DNA of 55,981 nucleotides from Nemertoderma westbladi (Eukaryota; Xenacoelomorpha; Nemertodermatida; Nemertodermatidae): assembly GCA_032718475.1 (NCBI GenBank), contig JAUCBJ010000841.1, positions 1-55,981 of the forward strand, read 5' to 3'. Position 1 is the stretch's first letter; each line of letters starts with the position of its first letter. The notes below the pieces were generated by a model. That model did not search any database. It was not told the DNA's origin and worked only from the letters and a program-made list of their open reading frames with translations. This document shows positions 42,397 to 55,348 of the stretch, in pieces. The position numbers and the translations under genes were made by a program.

Positions 42397-45300
42397 CCGC
42401 TCCCAGAAAATGGGATTTTCAGTCTATAAAATATAAAAATCACAGTTTCTAAAACATAAAGATACTCTAAACAGTTAGTTTTTCTTGCGCGGACGGCGTT
42501 CACGCAGTTTCCAGAGGCCAGCAAGAGTCCTTTTCTCTTTGGGGCGAGCCACTTTACTGGAAAGGCTATAACTCCTGGGTAAAGGGTGCAATACAATTGC
42601 ATTATAAGGTTTGGGTTTACGGTCGGTGTCTCGTCCATTTCGATATGCTTCTCCTCGAGCTGATTTTCCTCCGCTTGTCATGGGATACGTTCGTCCAAAA
42701 CTCTCGCAGAGAATAGGGTTTTCTAAGCTTGATATCTTCTTAGAGATTCGAGATTTCCCAATCGAACTGAGATAAGGCCAATTCGTTTATCGATTGGACT
42801 TACTGTTATAACTTACGTTTATCTGAACAAACGCAGGTTTCTTTTTTGATCTTTATAGAATAGCGTTTAACTCGTTTCGTACAACGCTCTCCTTCACCTT
42901 GATGAAGGGTTGTATCGCGTTAAACGGGAACGACCATACGGTTGGATAGTGATATTAGGTGTCCGCGTCACAATCCGGCTAGGTAAGATGGGTGGCTAGC
43001 TAGAAATCACTGTCGGAGTGTTACCGATTAATTGTTAGGGTAGCACTAGATCTTTGAACAGTGAATATAGTCCGCAAGGATCCGCGACACCACCAGGATC
43101 GCAGGTCTGAGGTCCAACTAAGGAATGAGGAGGTTTGACCGAGTATTCCGGGACTCTGATCGTAGGTTTACTCCAGGATCGTTCGAGCCGAGTGAGCATA
43201 GGTGATACGTCAAACAAGTTTCGCTCGAAACTCCAGTAAATATAACGAGCACAACTGTGTTTAACACAACGTTTCCGTGGATGTTTATGTCTTTCCGTTT
43301 ATTGGCTGGGTCTAGGGCATTTATCGTAATAATACCAAAGACGCACGTCTGGTAGGGGAAACGCGGATGATATTTATTTGTTGTTACAATGCTTCTATCA
43401 AGAATTCCAAATATATGTTGGAGTTACCGCGTTTATTTGTTTCTTTAATGTCTTTTCTTTCGAGTCGATTTCGAATAGGATTTTCGCATTAGAATTTTGG
43501 TTTATCGTTTCGACTCCTCTGGGTAGGATATGTTCGACATAGTCCGTATCGTGTAAATCGATAGAATGGCCAATGGTTAAGAAGTCCATATACGTACCAT
43601 TACAATGCGTGTAGCGAGCGGTGAATTTTCCATAGTCCAATTCACGCGTAAGTTACTTCCAGGAAATCGTAGGTTCGATATAACGACCATCATCCTTCGT
43701 AGTAGTTGGACTAGTATCACCGCGTATCAAGCTATCAACAAACGCTTGAAAGTAGAGTATATCGCTCCCTGATACCAAGACCATCTTCTATCAACTCCGT
43801 CATATCTGCTATATATGAGTTTATTAATATTATAATGAGCTTATATTTAGGCTAGCGAGCGTCGCTGCCTACCCCAATCAGCCCCCGGACAGTGCGAGAT
43901 CCTCAGCGCCGATGTGTCGTCGCCGCTGTACTTTCGCCAACGACGTAGCCGCACAACGACAACGACAACCGGCACAAGTCACTCGACTGTCCGTCCCAAA
44001 GGCTTAGATACACCTCAGGTTCTTACTGGAGAGTTAGGGTTACTTTCACAATTGCGACTCGCTACTGTAAACACACCTTAGTAGTAACATTCGCCTATAA
44101 ACTCACAAATACCACACACACAACTTGTCACAAATTACACACACTCGGGCCATTTGTCCGTTAGTCAATGCCTTCCAGAATGTCACTGTATTATTATGTA
44201 TCCTTGGATACTAGCAGTGCGCTATTTATTCCCTATGCTATTCAATGGGACAAGCTTTCTATTGTTCTTTTAACTCAATTCTAATTCTAGCGTGGTTGTT
44301 GCTATGGTGACATTATGCAAAGCTAGCGGTAGAATTAGGGTAATTCCAATGCATACAGATCTGGGATGTTATTTAATAGTAATTCTTTAATGGTCAATGT
44401 CCTGTTTTATACATGACTTTATGAATTTTATCGGCTATTGACTATGTTTGGGAGACTTTCGCACACTCATACGCATAATAAGATAAATCTCCGCTCCCTT
44501 GATCTATTAATTAATGGAATTTTGGGAATGTTATAAATTGCGTAAAAATGGCAATTTATTAAATTCATTAAAAGGCATGAATTTAAATTTATTCCCTGAA
44601 ATTTTATTATTTGATAATTAAATTGACATATTTTGATTCTAGAACATGTCTGGGGACACAAGATCCTTAATTCTATGACAATTGTCTTTTTAAGAATATC
44701 GGTAAATGCTACGATATCTTAATTGACTAGAATTGTTGAAGGATCTGAATTTTACAGATTTTGATTTATTAGATTTGCAAATATTAAATAATTAATATTT
44801 GAGATGGGCACCGATTTATTCCAGAACTTGTCTGGGGACGTTAACCACTGATTCTAGAATTTTGTCTTTCAAGTATATCGGTGGGTGCCGCGATATCTTA
44901 ATCGACTAGAATTACAGATGGTCAAAGGGTTTAACAGATTTATTTTGCGTTATACGCTACTGTTAAAGGGACATCACGCTACTATATGTATTATTTAATA
45001 TACGGTATGAGAGCAATATCGCACGAAGCAATGTCAGTGTGAAGAGGCAAGTCGTTTCCAAGGTCTACCCAGAGCTTGGTTTAGCCGAGACACGAGGATC
45101 TGAACTTTGCATTCCTAATACTCTGCCTACCAATAATACTTGAATATAGTAGTGGCTTTATTGTACTTTAATAAGTACGGACATTTCATCTTACTGTAGT
45201 TACGTATTTGTAATGTAATACGGACAGTAAGGAAGGAGGAAAAGAATTATTTCTCGCCGTCGCACTAAATATAATATAAGTAATTACGTATGCAATAAAC

Positions 45301-45457
45301 ACGAATATATTGCACTATTCTACTAAATAATCGCTAAATAAGATTCTACTAAATTAAATAAAACGATTATAATAAAATTACATAGTAATACATACATAAA
45401 TATAAAAATAATAAAATAATATAAAATAATAGAGTCACACACCCACTCCATATGTTG
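42397..45457 (-). mobile_element. non-coding 3' internal region of the LTR element
   Basis: About 3 kb where pol would normally continue, without recognisable integrase or envelope. A basic 68-codon frame at 42475-42681 and an 80-codon frame at 43398-43640 (both minus) have no known domain. Segments 44636-44738 and 44816-44920 are a diverged direct duplication (GTCTGGGGAC ... GATATCTTAAT(T/C)GACTAGAATT). Confidence 0.6.
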
Positions 45458-48400
45458 TTACGTTATGGAGTCCCTAGATGTTTGAAGGATTAGGGAGGTG
45501 GTCGTGGGAAGAGAATCTTGCCTTCCACAGTTTCCGGAGAGTCCTCCATTCCCTTCCGGTAAACACAAACGACCAGCTGGGCGATTGAGTCGCTGCATCC
45601 CGAATACAATTCCAGGTTTCCTCTTCGTCCTGGAATAGTGACGATAGAAACATCGCTCTAAGTACACGACGGCCTTACAAAGCCGATTCCAGGAGCTATA
45701 GTGGTCCGTCGCTCCCTGCAGGAGAGGTGAGAGTCCCTGCGAGACGTCTGATGTTCCAGAGCTCCAATCGCTCTCTCTGATCTTCATGAAGGATCCACTC
45801 GCGGTGGGGAGGTCCAGATCCACGGCGTCGTCCCTGGCAATATGTAATACCGACAGATCTATCCCGGGTTCAAATAACTCCGCTCCACCCGTCCGGGTTT
45901 TAGGTTTGACTTTCTCCGCTCCCTTGGCTGGTCTAATCTCAGTCGGAGTAAGATGGGGAGGCCATTCATCCTCCTTACTCAGGAAGTCGGGTTCACCTAA
46001 CCGGTCTGTAGTATCTGTCAGTTCTTGAGGAGTTGCTCCTCTGGAAGCGATGTCAGTTGGATTAAACTTCTTGGGGCAATATCTCCATTGATCTACATTG
46101 GAGCTAATATCGTCATTATCTGAGGAGTATGGTGTTCCCTCAGTTGGGTCGTCTCCCTCACTAGTATCATCTTCCCATTCACTCACCTGGCGGACGCGAT
46201 CTTGAAGCAGTCTTTCTCTGAGCGTTCTTCGGGAAGGTCCAGTAAGGTACCAACCTACTCTAGTTCTTACCGCATAGGTCTGAAGTGGTTGCGGTTGAGC
46301 AGGTCGTTTCTCCAATGTCTCCAGCGCCTCATGCGCGTTTTGACCGATTAATATTTGTACTCCAGGATAATCGGTGTCGAATCTAGGGATGTTAAGTTGT
46401 TGGACATGATCATCTTCGTCCCAATTATAAGGTTCCACTTGGGTGGTAGCGAAGTTCTTTATTGCCACCATTTTGACTGACCTTATACTGTATTCTCCTA
46501 GTTTATCCTGTGGAGTGGACAACTCACCTATATAATAGTCGGCAGCTACAGTAGAATTCCAAACCTGCATGATCCCTGACATGTTTAGCTTGGTTCGGAA
46601 CTTGGGTTGTCCAGCAAAGATGACTTCGGCTAGTTCTTTATCGATGAATGTTCCTGTGCTACCGGAGTCCAGGAGGGCGTTCACTATATAGCTCTTCTGA
46701 GGTCCGTGGACCCGTAACTGGACTACAGGAAATTCTCGGATTCCTATATTGGAAGTTGGCGCTTTCCAAGATGGTTGTTGATCAGAAGTAGTTAAGGTAA
46801 GGTCGCTGTCTGTGTCTTTCTCATGCACGAGTGCTCGATACACTGCGGTGGTGTTTATTAGGTAACAGGATTCGTTTTGGTCGGAGAACTCGTCCGTATA
46901 GAATCCTTCCATCTCAGATTGATCAGTGTCGTTCACATCACTGAATTGGACATGTAGTTCGGACTCACTTACCTGACTCGGGCTGTTTCGTTCGAATTCC
47001 GTGTGCAACAAGATATGATGTTTTGCGCCGCACTTTGCACACCTTGCGTCGGAGTAACAGGTTCGCCGTTGGTGTCCTCGTCTGAGGCAATTATAACACA
47101 ACCACTTATCCCACATGACTTCACGTCTATCCTTTAGTGATTTCCTCAGGAATTTATCACACGCATTTAAACGGTGGGGCCCGTCGCACAGCACACATTT
47201 CGGCTTGATGTTACTTACTTTAACCTGTGCTATGTGGTGCACACTTGTTCTTTCCTCGGGCTTTCTCACCTGAATTCTTTTAGGAGACGTAGGAGGGGTT
47301 TTTTGTACCGGTTCCCTTCTGTCATTGGGTCGAGACTTGGATTTACTTACCTGATCTTTAGGCATTTTATTGACATAATAAGATCTGTCAGTGTCTTTCC
47401 CGCTGTCCTCTCCTTGAGAAGTTTGGCTTTCACCGTCGTCGGTATAACATACTGGTGTTATCCTTCTCCTAGAAACGGGTTTCTCACTTACCTTACTTTC
47501 CGCTGTCTTCTCTCTGGACTGCTTTATGAGCTGTAATTTCACCTCGCTATCCAAGAATGACATGAGATCAGCCATGGTAGGGTCTCGTTGTTGTTGTTCC
47601 ATCATGTATAACACTTTCTTGTCCCAGCGTGTACCTACTCCACCCTTCGGTAAAGTAGAAGCCACTGCTCTAATAACCATAGCACTCTGATACTCATGAG
47701 ACTTACCTAGCCAATCTAATTGTCTGCAGATCTCCTGAATTTCATCGGAAAACTCTATAATCCCGCTGCTAATAAACTTTCGGGGCGCTACCAACTTTGC
47801 ATACAAATACCCAGCTATGTTATTCCTATTACCATACCTGATGTTTAGTGTATCCCAAACTTGTCTTAATCCATCTGGATGTCCAATAAATTTTAACGCC
47901 ATTGACTTGGGAGGTCCTTCCAAACATTCGATGAGGAATCTAAGTTTCTCTCCGTTAGATAGTACAGAGTTCTGTATGTTATCTTTGTAATATTCATTAA
48001 AAGGTAACCATTTCATCTCATCTCCATTGAACTTGACGATCTCTCCAACCTTTACCGCTTGTCGGGCTTCGGTTCTAGCCATTTGGCGTGTAAAACTTTC
48101 TTGAGCCATCGTATTATTGAATAGAGAATTATCGGTATATAATTTTCTCGGATTATTATCAAGTCTAGATGAGATATCATTATCAACAGGTTTATAATTA
48201 CCCTTAATAGGGTTTACTATAGGAGTTTCTACTTCGCTAGCAGTATAGATGCATGTAGGCTCCACACCTTGCGCATGGGATACTTCAGACCTAACAGGTT
48301 GACACATTGTTACAGGGGGTGGTGGTATACCCTTTTGTGTGTTCACTAATTTATCGCGTTCTAACGCGATACTTTGCTGCACCTTTTGCAACTCTAGCCT

Positions 48401-50401
48401 ACTTTCCCTTACTGTGCCCTTGAAATGCTGAACAGTCTCCTGCATCTGCCCGAGCAGGAGATCCATCCCCCGCCGTCTCTCGTCCACCCATTCGACCGCC
48501 GAAGCGGGAGTCGCCAACGTTGTAGCGGGCGGACGAGGGACAACGGGCGACAAATCATGAATATTTCGCTCGGGGTCCAGGACCTGAACTGTCTCCTGGG
48601 CAGTTCTACTGGGCACAGTTAGCTTAGTGCTATGCAGAGGGAATTTAGAGGTAGCTTCAGGGAGCACAGGTGTGTCTATTAACGAAGGGGTGATTTCAAG
48701 AACAGGCCTAATTATTTCAGGCTCATCTACTATAGTAGGGAGTCTTTCTATTTTAATTATTTGGTCTGTGGGTTCTGTACTACCTAAGTTGGTGCTATTT
48801 AGTTGCCTTCTAACAGCTGGAGGCAAATCAGGCAATTTCTGACGGTGGGATGTTCTTCTACGTCTGCTTAGACGAGATCTATTTCCTTTGCCTTCAGTAT
48901 CGGTGGTATCACCTTCCTCAGATGATGTATATCCCTGTCGTTTGGGAGTAGATCGACTCATCATCTGCATATTACTAGCTGTTAACTGTTTATTTATGCA
49001 GTCTTGATTCTCCTGAATGTTTTCCAATTCTAATTGGGTGGTTTCTTCGGAAGCTCTCCGTTCTGCTTCTGCTACTGCCTCGGCCGCTGTTACAGCCGCC
49101 TTTCTTTCCGCTTCGGCCGCTGCCGCTGCCACTTTTCTTTCGGCTTCTGCCTCTGCCTCTGCCGCTGCCACTGCCGCTTTTCTTTCTGCTTCTCCCGCTG
49201 CCACTGCTGCTGCCACTGCCGCTGTCTTTCTGTCTTCTATACGTTTTTCCTTTACTTGTTCTTCTTGAACTCTTGTGATGCGGAGTTGTTCATCAAATTT
49301 AGCTTGATTCGCAGCTAACATTTCCGCATCGATGGCATCCAACACACGCTGAGTTCCTTCACTATTAGGGCTAAGTCCATCTAACCTTCTCCTCAACTCT
49401 TCATCACCTAAAAAACGTTGATAGTCTGACAGATAGATGTCAATGGCATCCCTCTTATGCGGCTTCTCTGCCGTCGCTTCACTTTCCACTTGGGAAAAAG
49501 TAGCGTCTGTTGATTCTCCATGGGTTGAGCGCTCCTCCAGCTGAGCTTTCCACTGAGCTGTTCCTTGAACCTGGAGACTCACCCGTTGAAACCAAGTCTT
49601 TACGGCAACTTGCAACGACGTGTCTTGTCTTCGTTTAGAAGCCTCCTCAAAGGCCGATAATATTAGCCTGATTCGTAGAATTCTTTCTCTAACTTGATAA
49701 AGCAGTTGTCCCTGCTCTTGAGGTCCTTGTGGTTGTTGAAACAGTTGTCCTTTTACTCGCTCCATAGAGCTGAAGAATCCCTGTGCGTATCCGGCTGCGG
49801 ACCTCTTCCACACAGCTGGATCTATGGTTTCCTTGGCTACTCCCATCCGGTGTATGTCTTCCCAGGCAGCTTCTGATAAATCAAACGGGAGTCCGGGTCC
49901 GGGGAAGTTCCATTGCGACTCGACAATAGACTTCAGTTCTTCCCTCGTGTATCCCGCATAACTATCTTTAGTTGATCGCTGACTTCTCGCCCAATCGATT
50001 TGGTGTTCTTCCACCGCAATCAATAACCTAGTGAGTACGGCTGCAGGAAGGATGAGAAGGGGATCCGAATAAACCGCATCCATCATCTTTGCTCCGCGTT
50101 CGGGTGTCAGCTCTACAGTATCCTCACTACTGGAGCTGTTGGGCCGTTGAGAAATAAGTTCTTGGCTCGCGGGTTGTTGCTGTTCTGCTGCTTCTTGGTC
50201 CCGCTTGACCTGAGCTCGAGTGCCTATGATAGACCTACGATGTTGGACCAGCCTAGGTTCTGTTATTACTACTGGAGGGATGATCTTCCTCACAGTAGGA
50301 GGTAAACTGAACTTAGGTCTAGACGGTTCTACACCTCTATCTGAGTCACAGATAGTTACATCTAATAAACTGTCTGACAGGTTCTGCTTAGTATCAGACA
50401 T
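45458..50401 (-). CDS. BEL/Pao Gag-protease polyprotein with internal pol deletion
   Basis: 1647 codons, open throughout. Rough residues: Ala/Glu-rich coiled coil 387-460; Gag-type region typical of BEL/Pao about 785-930 (VKFNGDEMKWLPFNEYY, FSDEIQEICRQLDWLG); zinc knuckles about 1065-1135 (CVLCDGPHRLNAC, CYNCLRRGHQRRTC, CAKCGAKHHILLH); aspartic protease with LLDSGSTGTFID near 1238 and the following BEL-type region to about 1400. Then, where RT and RNase H should follow, an acidic linker joins straight to QWRYCPKKFNPTDIASRG (about 1435), the segment that normally lies between RNase H and integrase, and ends after YSSWNRLCKAVVYLERC. Catalytic RT, RNase H and integrase are absent, so the copy must depend on another element. 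Despite that, the frame is intact. Confidence 0.9.
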   Translation of the reverse strand: MSDTKQNLSDSLLDVTICDSDRGVEPSRPKFSLPPTVRKIIPPVVITEPRLVQHRRSIIGTRAQVKRDQEAAEQQQPASQELISQRPNSSSSEDTVELTPERGAKMMDAVYSDPLLILPAAVLTRLLIAVEEHQIDWARSQRSTKDSYAGYTREELKSIVESQWNFPGPGLPFDLSEAAWEDIHRMGVAKETIDPAVWKRSAAGYAQGFFSSMERVKGQLFQQPQGPQEQGQLLYQVRERILRIRLILSAFEEASKRRQDTSLQVAVKTWFQRVSLQVQGTAQWKAQLEERSTHGESTDATFSQVESEATAEKPHKRDAIDIYLSDYQRFLGDEELRRRLDGLSPNSEGTQRVLDAIDAEMLAANQAKFDEQLRITRVQEEQVKEKRIEDRKTAAVAAAVAAGEAERKAAVAAAEAEAEAERKVAAAAAEAERKAAVTAAEAVAEAERRASEETTQLELENIQENQDCINKQLTASNMQMMSRSTPKRQGYTSSEEGDTTDTEGKGNRSRLSRRRRTSHRQKLPDLPPAVRRQLNSTNLGSTEPTDQIIKIERLPTIVDEPEIIRPVLEITPSLIDTPVLPEATSKFPLHSTKLTVPSRTAQETVQVLDPERNIHDLSPVVPRPPATTLATPASAVEWVDERRRGMDLLLGQMQETVQHFKGTVRESRLELQKVQQSIALERDKLVNTQKGIPPPPVTMCQPVRSEVSHAQGVEPTCIYTASEVETPIVNPIKGNYKPVDNDISSRLDNNPRKLYTDNSLFNNTMAQESFTRQMARTEARQAVKVGEIVKFNGDEMKWLPFNEYYKDNIQNSVLSNGEKLRFLIECLEGPPKSMALKFIGHPDGLRQVWDTLNIRYGNRNNIAGYLYAKLVAPRKFISSGIIEFSDEIQEICRQLDWLGKSHEYQSAMVIRAVASTLPKGGVGTRWDKKVLYMMEQQQRDPTMADLMSFLDSEVKLQLIKQSREKTAESKVSEKPVSRRRITPVCYTDDGESQTSQGEDSGKDTDRSYYVNKMPKDQVSKSKSRPNDRREPVQKTPPTSPKRIQVRKPEERTSVHHIAQVKVSNIKPKCVLCDGPHRLNACDKFLRKSLKDRREVMWDKWLCYNCLRRGHQRRTCYSDARCAKCGAKHHILLHTEFERNSPSQVSESELHVQFSDVNDTDQSEMEGFYTDEFSDQNESCYLINTTAVYRALVHEKDTDSDLTLTTSDQQPSWKAPTSNIGIREFPVVQLRVHGPQKSYIVNALLDSGSTGTFIDKELAEVIFAGQPKFRTKLNMSGIMQVWNSTVAADYYIGELSTPQDKLGEYSIRSVKMVAIKNFATTQVEPYNWDEDDHVQQLNIPRFDTDYPGVQILIGQNAHEALETLEKRPAQPQPLQTYAVRTRVGWYLTGPSRRTLRERLLQDRVRQVSEWEDDTSEGDDPTEGTPYSSDNDDISSNVDQWRYCPKKFNPTDIASRGATPQELTDTTDRLGEPDFLSKEDEWPPHLTPTEIRPAKGAEKVKPKTRTGGAELFEPGIDLSVLHIARDDAVDLDLPTASGSFMKIRESDWSSGTSDVSQGLSPLLQGATDHYSSWNRLCKAVVYLERCFYRHYSRTKRKPGIVFGMQRLNRPAGRLCLPEGNGGLSGNCGRQDSLPTTTSLILQTSRDSIT

Positions 50402-51750
50402 GTTTATGGATACAGTTGAATGCCTACTGCTATATTACAGTCTAAGTAAGTCTAGTAATTCAGTATTAACTGCTAGCCTAGTAATTAATTACCGATACTG
50501 CTACTCAGTGTAGCGTGATATATATAATATATTAGAATACCGGTATGCTTATAGTATATATAAGTATTATTACAGACTAGGTTTATCACAGAATACCGGT
50601 ATAATTTTAGCACAAATATATATAAATATATAATAGGCCTATCGGGAATACCGGTATACAGCTTACAGTTTGTAGTATATATAAGTATAATTCTGGACTA
50701 GAATTAATTATAAAGTACCGGTATAATTTCAGCCTAAATTTATAGAAATAAAGATAATAGGCCTATCGTAAATACCGGTATATCAATTATTTTAAATAAT
50801 TGAATTTCTGAATTTTAGGGTTACTTGGTTACTTTACTTACTTTATTACCGTTATTTGAGCAGTAGTCCAACTGATATTGAGACCTAATGGTTGTATGGT
50901 AGGCCTACTATTTATAAATCGTTAGATTTGATTTATAATATATATATATATATACCCGTTTTAATGGGTTTTGTCAATGTTTGAAATAAATGTTATTATT
51001 TCTGGGGAATAATCACTACACAAAGCGGTGCGCTTTCAGTGAAGTGTTACTTATAGGACACTAAAACAAATAATTCTAATTTACCTAAGTTACTTAATAC
51101 TACAAATTACGTACAATTCGGGTGAGATTACAATCTCTAAATAAACACAAAAATTTACAAAAAACACAAAATACGAATTTTCAGGGTAATTTTACAAGAA
51201 GTCTACAAACCAGCCTAACAAAGGGTTAGAAATCTGGTTATTACAACGGACAGGGTACTACGGTATTTGAAAATAATAAGTAGTAGTAAATACACTGCGT
51301 TGTCCAGATAGGAAAATACCACCGCCTGACGACCTATAGCCGTATCGCTATAGGTACTACGTTATGTATCACGGAGTGCAGGAGTGTCCCTACCTAGAAG
51401 TTAATAGAGCTAATCGAACGTGCCTATCAACCACTTTACAACACAAATATAATGCCTACACTAATTACTTTCGGAAAGCACTGTACACTAAACCCTAAAT
51501 TAGGTACGAGTACTTGTACAACAGATAATCAGTAGTTAAATATACTTGAACAGCTAAAAGAACCACGGCATCTGCTGGAGTGACCGGTGCACAAAATCAC
51601 CAGTCTTTACCTACGCCAAGCAGCCCGTGTAGTACCGGGGTTAATTTAACTATAACGGTATGTATAACAAACACAATTACCGTAGGAACAAACTTGGGGA
51701 ATGAATGTTGCGAATAATCGCATAAACTCTGAATAATAAATATTACGCTA
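50402..51750 (-). mobile_element. 5' leader of the LTR element, proximal part
   Basis: Non-coding. Bases 50535-50780 hold two diverged copies of a unit of about 120 bp with repeated ATACCGGTAT and TAATAGGCCTATCG. A (TA)n run lies at 50935-50955. No introns or known signals identified. Confidence 0.6.
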
Positions 51751-53315
51751 CGCCCCAGGTAGCACAGGACGTCCACGAAAGAAATTGAACGTTCATATTT
51801 GGTACTTTTTTTATGCGAATCTGAACATCAATGAAATATTGTTCAAAATAGGTAACAATTGCTGACGTTGTGAGTAATTTACCAAATTGTGACGTTCACA
51901 TTAGGTAATTTAACGTCCTAACTTTAAAGAAATTTAATATGTACCAAAACAAACAAATATTGAACGTTCAAATTGCGTCCAGTTATGCGTTCATTTCTTT
52001 GTACCTAAATATGTACGTTGTTTGAACATTTATGAACGTTCAAACATAATTTACTTTAACTTGTTATGTCAATGGCATGTTCAAACTTGTTCGTGATACA
52101 ATTATCTGACTATTTATTATTGTGCAATTATTTTTTATGTTGGTTAGCCTATTCCTTGTATGGTTGGTGTGGTTCCGCTTAGTTATATCTGGACTAATGG
52201 TTCATTCTCAATACAAAACAATTACTTTAAGTAATCGAAAAATTATTCACACAACAAAACATTGATAACCAATACAATGCTGACGCATTTTTAAACATTT
52301 TAAACAACAAATAACATCAAAATTAGACAAAGGTGATTCTACTGATTACTAAAGCTAATACACTAGTACCGTATGTCACGAAAAATTGTAATAAAATTAT
52401 TAGAATATATTAGGCCTATTGAACCAAGAAAATAACAAACAAAGAAAACCGCAAAAGTTTGTCTATTTTGATACCAACTGACCAAATACCATTACATTTT
52501 GTTGAGATAAATCGGATATATGGGCGTTGGAATGTTCAAACTTCTATCATGCGTAGGGTAATTTTTTTAATCGCAAAACATTATTTTTTATTTTACAAAT
52601 TTATCATATTATATAAACCTTTCTTACGTTTCAATTGCTTTTTGTATGTATTATTGCCTTATTGCATAGATAAAAAATTTCAAATATCAATTATAAGGTC
52701 ATAAAATTAATGAATTTTTTTAAGATTCATCAATATGAATAATCTATTTTGGCTGGAAATAAGATAAAATACAGAAATCTAACTAATCCAATGCGAATTT
52801 GTGGATCATCACCATAATATATCATGGATACTCTTATATCACTATCGATTAAATAATTTCATATATACTCTGATGCTTCCTTCTCTAAATGTATAGGGTA
52901 TTGTAGGTGTAGGGCCGTAGGATAGGGTGTAGGGATTGGATAAGGTAGGCTAACCCCCCCCCCCCCCCCCTCCCCCCCTCCCCTCTCTACACAGAACATG
53001 CACCAACAAACAGTGATTGGTTGGTCTCACGTTAAATTTTTACGTTTATTCAACCTAATATGGACCTATAACACACCAGAAATGAACGTCTAGTGAACAC
53101 GTCATTTGAACATAGATTGCCTGTGGTCTCTTTTACGTTCAATTGCCCGTTCATATTACGGTACTTCTGACGGCCAACTTTGAACTATTGAACGTTTAGC
53201 ATCAATAGCATCTTATGGGAGAAATACAACGTCATATGAACATAAATCCAGAACGTCTGGACGAATAATGAACGTAAATTTACCGTAAATTTACGTATTT
53301 GTGCTACCTGGGGCG
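51751..53315. mobile_element. nested DNA element with CCCCAGGTAGCACA termini
   Basis: The 1561-bp insert (51753-53313) has exact 14-bp inverted termini, CCCCAGGTAGCACA and TGTGCTACCTGGGG, and is flanked by CG on both sides (51751-51752; 53314-53315). Subterminal regions carry several GAACGTTCA palindromes (around 51785, 51963, 52036) and related words at the right end. The intact related sequence at 53581-53610 (TACGCTACCTGTACAGACTA) shows the empty site. A C-run lies at 52954-52970. No transposase, so non-autonomous. Confidence 0.85.
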
Positions 53316-54147
53316 TACAAACTACTCAAACAAAATGCAGACTAAATACTGACAGACTACTATCAAGCCTAAATAAACTACAGGCCATGCAGACTCCGAA
53401 ATGGTTAGGTAGTATGCGTGCTAACCCAGTAGTACGACTTATTCTTTAGATGGGGGTTTACCTTACAGCTTTGGCTGCCCCTACTTCCTAGCCGTTCTTT
53501 ATCGGACAGAGGCTCTACACACACTGCAATCCTTCAGACCTAATAACAGCCAGACAACTATCCAGCCTACAAATTATCTAAATAAATATTATACGCTACC
53601 TGTACAGACTACACAAACAAAGTACAGACTAAACGATGGCAGACTACTCTCAAGCCTAAATAAACTACAGGACATGCAGACTCCGAAATGGTTAGGTAGT
53701 ATGCGTTCTAACCCAGTAGTACGACTTATTCTTTAGATGGGGGTTTACCTTACAGCTTTGGCTGCCCCTACTTCCTAACCGTTCTTTATCGGACAGAGGC
53801 TCTACACACACTGCAATCCGTTCAGACTTAACAACAATCAGACAACAGCTCAGCCTACAAATTGTCTGTACAATCTGATCAGGCTTACACGCCTTCTGTT
53901 CAATACTGGCCTACAAACAAATAAAACTTGACAGAAATAAGTAAAAATCTCAATAAAAAACCAGGGCTGCAGTCCCTGATTAATTATTAAGGCCTACCGG
54001 TATATAATTATCAAAATCGAATAATACTGCTGTACCTGTACTGCTGTAGGTACCGGTCCGGGTGGTTAGGTAGTCAGGCCTACTGGGTACCGGTTGCCGG
54101 TACTTCAGCTTTATTGCCTACTGCAATACAGAAGCTATATCCGTTAT
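53316..54147 (-). mobile_element. 5' leader of the LTR element, distal part with 290-bp tandem duplication
   Basis: Copy 1 (51735-51752 plus 53316-53578, split by the nested element) and copy 2 (53581-53875) share ACTCCGAAATGGTTAGGTAG, GATGGGGGTTTACCTTACAG and CGGACAGAGGCTCTACACAC. The sequence adjoining the LTR (minus strand ATAACGGATATAGC) is not a classical TGG-type primer-binding site. Confidence 0.75.
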
Positions 54148-55348
54148 TGTTCGCGCTTTCAGACCTTTGGCAGTTTAACCCGCCAAATTAGGATGTCTTC
54201 TAGATAATAAATCGCTTTTAGCCTCTGACAAGTATTTGATTCACTACACTAGTTGAAACCAATCTGTGCGCGATCATTCACCCGTTGGATATACCCGGGA
54301 GATTGATTTCGACAGCTTAATCGTATTGCTATGTAAGCCTAATGTATTATTCGACTGACAGTATTATATAATCTCTGACAATATTATTCACCTTCGGGAA
54401 ATATTAACAGTTCCTTTAGGACGTGGCGCTCTATCTATATAAACAGAGCTATGACTTAAACTACTCGCAACGATATGGCTTAGTTACAATTCACATATAT
54501 GGCGCATTCTTTAGGAAATGCTTCGTTATCAGTCTCACTCATACACAATGCTGCACAATACTGCACACTGATCTGCCGATCTTCACTGATTTTAGTCACA
54601 TATAAAAGGAACACGGACCGAATCATGTAGGGTCTATCAAATAACATTAGATTCACTTCAAACCACTTTAACATAAGTCACAATCGTTATATGTAACCTT
54701 TCTCTCTTACCTTCGGTATATCAAGAATATTGGGTTTCGGGGTTATTTCTCGTTATTCCAAATATAATAATTCATCAACAAATATAATGAATAACCGACA
54801 GCAAAGCAGTAATGTTAAGTTAAGTTGCACAGTATGGGCAGTTAACCAGTGTTAACATGCAGTGAGTTACCCAGATAACGGATATATGTCCTTATAATTA
54901 AGCCTACTAGTGTTAGGCTAAAGCAGAAAAGCACAAAATATTCCAAAGCCGTTCTTCCTTGGCTCAGGACTGAATGATAACACTGCCCATAAAGCATTGC
55001 GTGATTTCTAGGAAATTTCTGTACAAGAGCAGTAAAAACGCTCTGATTGGTTGACTGAACTGAGAGACGCCGTAGAACAAAGAAAATCGACACGTATGAA
55101 TATCAGCTGTTAACCGTCGTCATAGTAACTACTGTTCAAGAGTATCTCGCCCCTTTTGCGTCACGGAATTGCCATAGAATCATCAACTATGCCTTCCACA
55201 GTACACATACGGAAGAAATAGCTCTTAGATCCTCTAAAAACACCGATACAGCAATAATACGGCCTCTTACGCCTATTAAACCAACTACAGAGTATTTTAC
55301 GGGAAAAATAAGGAAAAATAACCGGGCAATTCAGCAAAAGCTTTTACA
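54148..55348 (-). mobile_element. 5' LTR of the BEL/Pao-type element
   Basis: 1201 bp, same termini as the 3' LTR. On the transcribed strand, CCAATCAGAGCG (around 55040) is a possible CCAAT promoter box. Together the LTRs bound a 14161-bp insertion (41188-55348). High LTR similarity implies a recent insertion because LTRs are identical at integration. Confidence 0.95.

Noticed and set aside
49017-49318. Ala/Ser-rich and Cys/Phe-rich plus-strand frames
   Set aside because: Shadows of the Ala/Glu-rich coiled coil in the minus-strand Gag frame.
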